Below are positions 14,288 through 20,225 of a stretch of 32,071 bases of DNA, piece after piece. The notes under the pieces are model-generated. The model ran no database searches and was not told where the DNA came from. It saw nothing but the letters and a program-made list of their open reading frames with translations. The stretch's first letter is position 1; the number at the start of each line of letters is the position of its first letter. The position numbers and the translations under genes were made by a program. Origin of the DNA: Candidatus Curtissbacteria bacterium RIFOXYA1_FULL_41_14 (GTDB lineage Bacteria; Patescibacteriota; Microgenomatia; Curtissbacterales; GWA2-41-24); NCBI GenBank assembly GCA_001775095.1, contig MFCA01000021.1:1-32071 (forward strand). Reading direction: 5' to 3'.

Positions 14288-14629
14288 ATGAGGATAATCA
14301 GTGCAATCTTGTTCTGGTTGGTAGCGGCGTTTTTTTTGCCGGTTTACGCCCTTGACGATCCTGCCAAACTTTCCAGTATCGTAGAAATCTTGGAAAATAT
14401 CATTTCGCTGTTGGCGCCTGCTGCCGGTATTGCTTTTTTTATTATGATGCTGGTCGGCGGCTTTCAGTTTTTAACCTCTGGCGGTGATCCCAAGGCGGCT
14501 GGAGCAGCGCGCGGGACTTTAACTTACGCAGTGATTGGCATTGTTTTAGTCATTGTTTCCTGGCTAATTCTTGTTCTAATTCGCGACATCACCGGCGCCA
14601 GCGTCACCACAGTTAAATTTCCGGAGTAA
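14288..14629 (+). CDS. VirB2/TrbC-like pilin
   Basis: The protein has 113 residues. The signal peptide is residues 1-21 (cut at VYA-LDDPA). It has two helices around the turn TSGGDPKAAGAARGTLTYAV, which is the closest to the shared consensus of the five paralogues. The last residues are beta-like (GASVTTVKFPE). It is the fifth and last pilin of the series. A non-coding stretch of about 200 bases with its own repeat and -10-like element follows, so the operon may pause here. Confidence 0.8.
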   Translation: MRIISAILFWLVAAFFLPVYALDDPAKLSSIVEILENIISLLAPAAGIAFFIMMLVGGFQFLTSGGDPKAAGAARGTLTYAVIGIVLVIVSWLILVLIRDITGASVTTVKFPE

Positions 14630-14921
14630 CCGAAGTCTCCACATCTCTTTAACTCACCTCCGGGCTGGCTTTTCAAATTTACAATTTACAATTTTCAATT
14701 TGCATTGAATTTTTAAGGACCAAATTAAAAATTAGTTAGCCTCCCACTTCCCACTTCAAATGCTATACTTAAATTAGCCCTCCTCCGTCCTTCGGGAAAC
14801 TCAGGACTTGGGGCGGGTAAACCTGCATTAAATGAAAATCGCTGTCCGATTTTTGCCTGTTGTCAGTTGTCATCCATTCGACAAGCTCAGGCCTTCGGCT
14901 CTGAGGCTCAGGCTCGAAGAG
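14630..14921. other. Intergenic stretch with repeats and a weak promoter
   Basis: No gene is seen between the pilins and the preferred start at 14922. It holds the heptamer array at 14677-14704, a TATACT -10-like box at 14764-14769, a GTCCT...AGGAC fold-back at 14787-14807 related to the dispersed CTCAGG family, and the left part of the larger repeat at 14875-14946. The frame of the next gene stays open from an ATG at 14832, so initiation there cannot be excluded. Confidence 0.5.
14677..14704. repeat. Heptamer tandem array (ATTTACA-like, 4 units)
   Basis: Units ATTTACA, ATTTACA, ATTTTCA and ATTTGCA run with period 7 in the gap after the fifth pilin gene. Confidence 0.8.
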
Positions 14922-14946
14922 ATGACCCTGAGTTTACTGAAGGGTC
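14875..14946. repeat. Dispersed palindromic repeat reaching into a gene start
   Basis: The left end CATTCGACAAGCTCAGG and right end CCCTGAGTTTACTGAAGGG are imperfect inverse complements, with CTCTGAGGCTCAGGCTCGAA between them. Related sequence lies at 3061-3190, 14787-14807 and 18771-18791. Its right half supplies the ATG at 14922 and the first residues of the next gene. Confidence 0.65.
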
Positions 14947-17051
14947 AATTGTCAGTTGTTATCTTCTTCGTTTTTCTCTTCTCTCTATTCACTATTCACT
15001 CACTATTCACTAATGAAGTCCTTGCCGCGCCCGGTGATGCCCCCAATCCCAAACCTTGCGAAAATGCACTCAACGCTAATTACACTATGAATGCCCTTGA
15101 TCCTATAAGCTTCACTGTTTCGGAAACGGCTAGCCCCGGAACTGAGGTTACGGCGGAGAAAACAGTTTATTTTAATGTTGATTTTTCCAAGCTCCAGGCT
15201 GTTTTTGGGAAACCAAGCTCCGATTACCTGGAATCCAGATTCCAGGATGAGCCGCATCGCGAAATCGACATACTCAGCTTAGAAAGTGCGGACTTTAATA
15301 AATTCCACGGACCAAATCAAAAAATTACACCCAAATCTCTGATAGATCCCGAGCGGGTAAAGTATGTGGAAGATGTTTACAATAAACCCGAACTTGCGGA
15401 ATCAGCCAATAAATTCTCAGACATAAACGGCGAAAATCCTCATACAATTTATGAATTAATTCATGATCTTGGCTTCCCTTATCCCCCTAACCCCCCTGAA
15501 GGTGATGAGGACAGAACCGAGTGGCTTAGAACCTGGGGTCGTTATTGGGAAAAAATCCCTACGGCTGTTTCCGAATTTAACTATGGGCGCCTGCTTTTTT
15601 TGCCTGTTTCGGGGCAGTCTAATATCCAGCAGCATGAACAAGGACAAGCTGGAACTTGTCCGATACCGTTAAGAACAATCTATTTTGTTCTGCCGGAATT
15701 TGCCAGAACCACCAGTATTTCCAGCCAGGCCAATCGGGTAGTCGTACCAAAGGCTGCTCAATCGGTTGAAAAGAGTCTGCTTGCTAAAGCCGGCGAAAAT
15801 ACTAAAGAGGCTTTTTCCAAAATAACAAAGAAATGTTTTGACGCCTTCTTGCAAACGCCGCTTTCAAAAGTCCTAAAAAAAGCGGTTAAAATCACTCTGA
15901 ATTTTCTTGGACCGGTCAAAATTGCTTATGCCAAAGACCCGGCATGTGAGTTAGGTGTATTACCTGACGACAAAAAAGGCACGGCTCCTTTTTGCGCCCT
16001 GCCAGCAGTTGATCCGGACACTAATCAGCCGCAGCTTCAGGCCGGCGACATATGCAGGGATGTGAATGATCCCAACAAACTCGACAAAAATAATCCTAAT
16101 GTGAACTGTACTTTTAAATTGGATTGGACAAGACGCGGTTTGATAATCGGGCAAACAGGACCGGAGCAATGGGATAGATGTGACCCGGTTGATGAGGACA
16201 CTGGTGAACAGACCTGTTATCTCGACGTTAAAATCTGGCCGACATTTCTTATTCCGTGGCTTGCCGAAATCTGGAACAACACTACTTATTCTGACGAGGA
16301 TGAGAGTAATTATGTATTGAACACAAAGCAAAAAACCGGTAAACCCGGAGTTTACACTCTATTTAAACCTAAATCGACAGACGAAACTGTTTTCCCGAAA
16401 GGGAAAAATTTACCGGGAAAACAGGCAAATCCGGACCCTAATGATTTAAAACAAAGATTTCTTGGCGCCTCCAAATGCAATCTAGATTTTGACCGCGATA
16501 TTGCTCTAAAACCCAAAGCTTTGCAGGAGGCTAATGGGATTCAAAGCGCTGAGTGTAATCTTTTGGCCGCCGTTCCTCCCGGTCCAGGTCAGGGAGGTGG
16601 TCCGGAACCACCGAATGTTCCACCAAATTCAAATGACTGCAGCGACTCCCCTGTCGGACCCTACGAACTTACTAATCCATTGGGTAATTTTGGTGATCCT
16701 AACTGCGATTTTAGTATATCAGAACTGGCTGATTTACTCGATCAATACGACCCCGCAAATGCACTTAAATGGATAGCAATAATCGGGATGGAGAGCGGTT
16801 ATAATCCAAATAGTTATAATCCCGGTTCAACCGCAGGTCAGGCCTTTGGACTTGTCCAAATGGGACATGCGGCTTATCCGGAATACGGACTTGATTACCA
16901 GATAGCCGACCCGGGTACTGAATATGACCGTGGTGATGTCGAGTGGCACCTTCAAGTCTATAACGCTATTCACTACAATAATGAGATAATCAGCGGCAGT
17001 TTCTGTTATTGGGAGGCTGCTATAATTTTAGGGATCGCCCGAGGATGTTAA
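14922..17051 (+). CDS. Large secreted protein with C-terminal lytic-transglycosylase-like domain
   Basis: The protein has 709 residues from the ATG at 14922, which gives a compact signal peptide (MTLSLLKGQL..., cut near VLA-APGD). An ATG at 14832 would add 30 residues that are a translated dispersed repeat. Residues about 36-570 are a secreted region of unknown fold with scattered cysteines (CPIPLRT, CELGVLP, CFDAFLQ), including a lysine-rich amphipathic segment near the middle. After a Pro/Gly linker, the last 110 residues resemble a goose-lysozyme/SLT fold: WIAIIGMESGYNPNSYNPGS and GQAFGLVQMG, with the glutamate of MESGYNP (residue 624) in the catalytic position. VirB1-type enzymes cut peptidoglycan for type IV secretion. 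The domain ends early, so it may be minimal. Confidence 0.78.
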   Translation: MTLSLLKGQLSVVIFFVFLFSLFTIHSLFTNEVLAAPGDAPNPKPCENALNANYTMNALDPISFTVSETASPGTEVTAEKTVYFNVDFSKLQAVFGKPSSDYLESRFQDEPHREIDILSLESADFNKFHGPNQKITPKSLIDPERVKYVEDVYNKPELAESANKFSDINGENPHTIYELIHDLGFPYPPNPPEGDEDRTEWLRTWGRYWEKIPTAVSEFNYGRLLFLPVSGQSNIQQHEQGQAGTCPIPLRTIYFVLPEFARTTSISSQANRVVVPKAAQSVEKSLLAKAGENTKEAFSKITKKCFDAFLQTPLSKVLKKAVKITLNFLGPVKIAYAKDPACELGVLPDDKKGTAPFCALPAVDPDTNQPQLQAGDICRDVNDPNKLDKNNPNVNCTFKLDWTRRGLIIGQTGPEQWDRCDPVDEDTGEQTCYLDVKIWPTFLIPWLAEIWNNTTYSDEDESNYVLNTKQKTGKPGVYTLFKPKSTDETVFPKGKNLPGKQANPDPNDLKQRFLGASKCNLDFDRDIALKPKALQEANGIQSAECNLLAAVPPGPGQGGGPEPPNVPPNSNDCSDSPVGPYELTNPLGNFGDPNCDFSISELADLLDQYDPANALKWIAIIGMESGYNPNSYNPGSTAGQAFGLVQMGHAAYPEYGLDYQIADPGTEYDRGDVEWHLQVYNAIHYNNEIISGSFCYWEAAIILGIARGC
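14986..15010. repeat. Heptamer tandem array (TATTCAC) in a signal peptide
   Basis: The array has units TATTCAC, TATTCAC, a shortened TCAC, and TATTCAC. It encodes part of the hydrophobic core (FTIHSLFT) of the transglycosylase-like protein's signal peptide. Confidence 0.8.
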
Positions 17052-17566
17052 CACTTACTAATATTCAACCAAGACTCAAGATAATACTTTTTGCCGGAAT
17101 TGTTGGCATCATACTTATTATCGTTATCGGCATCGTTCTGGCTTCACTTCCGAGTCAAAAATTGCCTTCCAAAAAGCCGAGCACAATTGCTTCTTCACCG
17201 ACCCCGATTACTAATCCGGAAGTTATTATTCCGCCTAAGGAAGAAAGAGAGAAACTACCGATTGATGTCAAGACCATCAGAAAGAAAATCATTGATTCAA
17301 AAATTGACGAAAGAGGCGGAGATGTTATTCTGTACGAATCATCAGCGCACCGAATAATCTATGTTCCAAATATTGATATCTTTTTCGTGATGATTCTTGA
17401 AGATCCGGCGGCTGAAATTAAAAAAGAGGCCCAGCTTTGGTTTTTGAATTTTGGCCTTGAACAGATCGATCTTTGCGACCTACCAGTTCGCTTTACCCTT
17501 TTTAACCAACAGCTCAAGAAAACTAATCCTAATTTCAATATCCTTCCGGATGGTTGTACGGCTTGA
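17045..17566 (+). CDS. Single-span accessory protein of the secretion cluster
   Basis: The protein has 173 residues from the ATG at 17045, which overlaps the end of the previous gene by 7 bases and has GAGG just before it. A short N-terminus is followed by one membrane helix (about 15-37, IILFAGIVGIILIIVIGIVL), a Pro/Ser linker, and a soluble domain (about 85-173) with VILYESSAHRIIYVPNIDIF and EAQLWFLNFGLEQIDLCDLP. No family is recognised. The overlap implies translational coupling, and the topology suggests a periplasm-side partner of the transglycosylase-like protein. Confidence 0.7.
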   Translation: MLTLTNIQPRLKIILFAGIVGIILIIVIGIVLASLPSQKLPSKKPSTIASSPTPITNPEVIIPPKEEREKLPIDVKTIRKKIIDSKIDERGGDVILYESSAHRIIYVPNIDIFFVMILEDPAAEIKKEAQLWFLNFGLEQIDLCDLPVRFTLFNQQLKKTNPNFNILPDGCTA

Positions 17567-17596
17567 CAAACATTTGCTTTTTGAAAGAATTTGAGT

Positions 17597-17614
17597 TAAA
17601 ATCCGACCTATAAT
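17597..17614 (+). promoter_or_regulatory. -10 candidates of the lipoprotein gene
   Basis: There are two overlapping possibilities. TAAAAT (17597-17602) has TTGCTT 17 bases upstream. TATAAT (17609-17614) lacks a well-spaced -35. An AGGGAG ribosome site lies 6 bases before the ATG at 17627, which favours the first, since the second would start transcription inside it. Confidence 0.4.
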
Positions 17615-17626
17615 AGGGAGAACAAT

Positions 17627-18316
17627 ATGCCTGGACCTGAGAGAAAATGGATTGCAGCCAGAATTGCGTTCGGAGTGCTTGGTTTTACAGGTTTACTTAC
17701 CGCAATCGGTTGTAATGGCGAACACAGGTCAACTGAGCCGGAAGCAGAACCTATCCGTCAGGCCGATCCTCTAATTCCTCCAGGAAATTCGAATGCTCGG
17801 GCTAATCTTCCCGGGCAAAATAATATTGAACCAAGCACAGGTATATCGTCTCCTAAACCCGAGAATTCAGCTGATAAAAGATTTCTGTCCGAGGGAGACG
17901 AAGTACCTGATTACGTACTCTATGATCTTGACGGAAAAGAAGTTAATCTCGGAAGTTATCTTGGAGAAGGACCAGTGGTCTTAGGCATCTTTATGATTGG
18001 TCCTCCAGTTACTCAGGGAGCACCCAAGGTCATCGAAGAAATCGGGCCGGGTTTGCAGGGAGACAACATCGGGTTTTTAAATGTAGCAGTTAGTTCATTT
18101 AGTGGTGATGTACGTCAGTACGTTGAGGAAAACGGTTCGTACGGTACAGTTTTAATGGATTTCTCACCGACCTCCGAACTTGCCAGAATGCTTGGAGTTG
18201 ATAATATACCTGGCTATGTGATAATTGACCGTGACGGACGAATCGCAAGGGTAATTGATTCGCCAATAGCAAAAAAGCAACTATCCGACACGATCCAACA
18301 AGTTCTAGCGCAATAG
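17627..18316 (+). CDS. Thioredoxin-fold lipoprotein lacking redox cysteines
   Basis: The protein has 229 residues. The signal peptide ends in a lipobox LTAIGC (Cys29), followed by a disordered Pro/Asn/Ser region to about residue 88. The rest is a redoxin/AhpC-TlpA fold: GDEVPDYVLYDLDGKEVNLG, GPVVLGIFMIGPPVTQGAPK, LMDFSPTSELARMLGVDNIP and GYVIIDRDGRIARVI. The cis-proline loop (NIPGYVIID) is intact. The active-site position, normally W-C-x-x-C, reads MIGPPVTQ, so both catalytic cysteines are missing. It can hardly be a thiol oxidoreductase; a binding or chaperone role outside the membrane is more likely. It has its own promoter, a good ribosome site and a terminator at 18320-18345. Confidence 0.8.
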   Translation: MPGPERKWIAARIAFGVLGFTGLLTAIGCNGEHRSTEPEAEPIRQADPLIPPGNSNARANLPGQNNIEPSTGISSPKPENSADKRFLSEGDEVPDYVLYDLDGKEVNLGSYLGEGPVVLGIFMIGPPVTQGAPKVIEEIGPGLQGDNIGFLNVAVSSFSGDVRQYVEENGSYGTVLMDFSPTSELARMLGVDNIPGYVIIDRDGRIARVIDSPIAKKQLSDTIQQVLAQ

Positions 18317-18319
18317 ATT

Positions 18320-18345
18320 CTCCCGGCTTGAAAGCTGGAGTTTTT
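18320..18345 (+). terminator. Intrinsic terminator after the lipoprotein gene
   Basis: CTCCCGGCTT folds on AAGCTGGAG (one bulged C, one G-U pair) with a GA loop, followed directly by TTTTT. It starts 3 bases after the stop codon. Confidence 0.7.
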
Positions 18346-18516
18346 CCGCTCGGAATAAAATTCTCCTCTTGATTCACCAAAACAAACAATGCTAGTCTAA
18401 TAATAGTTTGTCTTCGCGGGAAATCCGGTGTGAATCCGGAACCCTGTCGGATACCGAATGGTATTTGACAGGGTCGGGTACCGAATGGTACCTGACTGTG
18501 CCGCAACGGTAAGTAC

Positions 18517-18589
18517 CGGAAATCGGAAGCCGGAGATCGGAAATCGGACACTTGTCTGAAATCCGAAATCTGATATCTGAAATCTGGTA
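18517..18589. repeat. Two heptamer arrays inside the riboswitch
   Basis: The first array (18517-18551) has units CGGAAAT, CGGAAGC, CGGAGAT, CGGAAAT and CGGACAC. The second (18555-18589) has TCTGAAA, TCCGAAA, TCTGATA, TCTGAAA and TCTGGTA. They are partly complementary, so they can form a long imperfect peripheral arm. Confidence 0.85.
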
Positions 18590-18712
18590 ATGAGTCCGAA
18601 ATCCGCGAACAACAATCCTCCGTCGCATAAAGCTATGGAGGACAAGTCCCGAGCAGGATACCCGCCCAATAAGCGGATTCCCGTACCAAGTGGTGCAGGA
18701 TAGGAATTTAGG

Positions 18713-18738
18713 CCTTCTCGGGAACGAGGAGGTTTTTT
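18713..18738 (+). terminator. Riboswitch-controlled terminator overlapping the ribosome site
   Basis: CCTTCTCG pairs with CGAGGAGG (8 pairs, one G-U) around a GGAA tetraloop, followed by TTTTTT. The 3' arm is also the Shine-Dalgarno sequence of the gene starting at 18740 (7-base spacing). One hairpin could therefore stop both transcription and translation. Confidence 0.8.
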
Positions 18739-18739
18739 G

Positions 18740-20113
18740 ATGGCCGAACGTAGCAGCCGGTTCACAGTTGACCCTTCGACTTCGCTCAGGGCAGGTAGTT
18801 CACAGCTCACAGAAACTACAGACAATCTCGGAGGCGGGTCACTTGCCCAGGAAGTATCGCAAATCAGACAAAACTGGGCTGATCAACAAAAACCGTGGTA
18901 CCTTCTGCCGGAAACTGGTTTTAATGTCAGACTACAAATTGATCAGCTTGAGCGAGACCTAGAGCATGGCCGAAAACTTGGGGAAACAACAGAGGAAATA
19001 CTTCAAGAAAGCTTCCAGAAAATAGAGCAGGATATCCAAGGCTTTAAAGTCGAATACCTCTGTGAAGGACTGGTATTACCTATCGTACTAGATACAGATG
19101 TAGTTGACGGACAAAAACGGGTAATTGCGCCCCTGTATAATTCCAAGCTGCTAGTTGAAACAGTTTCAGAACAGGAAAGACGAGGTGCAGTTAAACAGTC
19201 TTTAATCCAAGTTGAGGATTTTCTTCTTAATGCCCCACCAGGTTCTAGCGCCATTATGACCAGCCCGCCTGGTCCAAGCGGTTTTGAGGGTATCACTTAT
19301 TTGGATTCCCAAACTTACATCTGGCAAATCCAAGAAGGCGGTAAGCCCCGCGGTTTCACAATAAGAACAAACATGAACCTTGAAGAAAATCAGAGATTGC
19401 TTATTTCTCTTGGCATTGACGAGAAAAATCTTGGCGCAGATTCACTGGAGGATAAGTTAACAAGAATTGCTGTAAATCCCGTCTTTATCCGGCATGATCC
19501 AGGACAAAAAAGTTGGCGGGTAGAGGATGTCGTTAAAATAATTAGATATGTAAGAGGGTCAGATATCGCTTACAAGGGCAGGTCATTTGCAGAAATTTAT
19601 CAAAATTTAGAAAATCCCCAACATCTTTGGACTCTTGATGAAACTACAAAAAGACTGACGGACCAGCTAAAAACATTCTTTTTAGAACAGATGGCAAGCG
19701 GTCGTTATGTAAGACGGGATTTAGAAATAGCTTTAGGAATTACAATTCTTAAACTTGCAAGATCAATAAGAAAGCCTTTAATAGATTCTGGTCAAGTCTT
19801 CGACCGTGAGGCTCAGACCGAATCGGCCAGAATGACAATAAGCAGTACTGATGTGACTCCAACCGCGGATTATAAAGCAATACTGTTTCAGGTCCAGCAG
19901 CTGCCTGGTTGTAACGGAGGCGGAACAACTAATAATCACGAAGGCTATATCTTTACAGGAACAATCTCTCCCCGCCATGCTGAAATCTCAACCTCAGGAG
20001 AAAAAACCCTGAATTGTATATGTCCATTCTGTAAAAACCGAGTCAATGCAATCATCTCCAATAACACAATAACCTGCCCCATATGTAATAGTTCGGCACC
20101 ATATCACTGCTAA
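18740..20113 (+). CDS. Orphan zinc-ribbon protein under cobalamin control
   Basis: The protein has 457 residues from the ATG at 18740, placed 7 bases after GAGGAGG. Residues 10-20 (TVDPSTSLRAG) are a translated dispersed repeat. The body is soluble and mixed alpha/beta with no recognised fold; it contains RLQIDQLERDLEHGRKLGET and a region GSSAIMTSPPGPSGFEGITY, then IWQIQEGGKPRGFTIRTNMN. A C-terminal zinc ribbon has C-x-C-x2-C (CICPFC) and C-x2-C (CPIC), ending HC, preceded by LPGCNGGGTTNNHEGYIF. No B12 transport, synthesis or B12-dependent enzyme motif is seen. The riboswitch implies a B12-linked role, such as replacing or handling a B12-dependent function. It lies inside the secretion cluster but is probably a separate unit. 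Confidence 0.75.
   Translation: MAERSSRFTVDPSTSLRAGSSQLTETTDNLGGGSLAQEVSQIRQNWADQQKPWYLLPETGFNVRLQIDQLERDLEHGRKLGETTEEILQESFQKIEQDIQGFKVEYLCEGLVLPIVLDTDVVDGQKRVIAPLYNSKLLVETVSEQERRGAVKQSLIQVEDFLLNAPPGSSAIMTSPPGPSGFEGITYLDSQTYIWQIQEGGKPRGFTIRTNMNLEENQRLLISLGIDEKNLGADSLEDKLTRIAVNPVFIRHDPGQKSWRVEDVVKIIRYVRGSDIAYKGRSFAEIYQNLENPQHLWTLDETTKRLTDQLKTFFLEQMASGRYVRRDLEIALGITILKLARSIRKPLIDSGQVFDREAQTESARMTISSTDVTPTADYKAILFQVQQLPGCNGGGTTNNHEGYIFTGTISPRHAEISTSGEKTLNCICPFCKNRVNAIISNNTITCPICNSSAPYHC
18771..18791. repeat. Dispersed CCCTTCGAC...CTCAGGG repeat inside a gene
   Basis: CCCTTCGACTTCGCTCAGGG is an imperfect palindrome of the family at 3061-3190 and 14875-14946. It is read in frame as DPSTSLRA near the N-terminus of the zinc-ribbon protein. 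Confidence 0.6.
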
Positions 20114-20192
20114 CTCTGCCCTCGATACTCTTGTAACTTGTGATACTTTTACAAGTGGTGCTACTATTAAATTAGGAATTCGAGTTTCTTTG

Positions 20193-20218
20193 TCCTCCGA
20201 AGCCTCGGCGAAGGAGGA
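20193..20218 (+). promoter_or_regulatory. Hairpin masking the ribosome site of the VirB6-like gene
   Basis: TCCTCC (20193-20198) pairs with GGAGGA (20213-20218). Symmetric GAA/GAA mismatches follow inside, then GC-CTCG-GC. The right arm contains AAGGAGG, the strong ribosome site 8 bases before the ATG at 20226. It looks like a dispersed palindrome recruited as the leader. Confidence 0.55.
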
Positions 20219-20225
20219 AGTCTGC

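Larger units (their letters stand above)
18405..18738 (+). promoter_or_regulatory. Cobalamin (B12) riboswitch with terminator/ribosome-site platform
   Basis: The core elements are in order. GGGAAATCCGGTGTGAATCC (18418 on) is followed by GACTGTGCCGCAACGGTAAG (18494-18513), the conserved class I core, and then the B12-box-like GAGCAGGATACCCGCC (18651-18666). Two extra arms of heptamer repeats (18517-18589) are inserted between the core halves. A TCCTCC...GGAGGA stem is at 18616-18644. The expression platform is the hairpin at 18713-18738, which both ends in six T and contains the GAGGAGG ribosome site of the next gene. Known behaviour: binding of adenosyl- or methylcobalamin changes folding and usually represses the downstream gene. 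The exact 5' end is uncertain. Confidence 0.9.

Noticed and set aside
14832-14921. Upstream ATG for the transglycosylase-like gene
   Set aside because: It would add 30 residues encoded by a dispersed repeat in front of a complete signal peptide; the ATG at 14922 is preferred but the other is not excluded.
18392-18825. Minus-strand open frames of 78-150 residues
   Set aside because: They run antisense through the cobalamin riboswitch, and their apparent repeats are the heptamer arrays.
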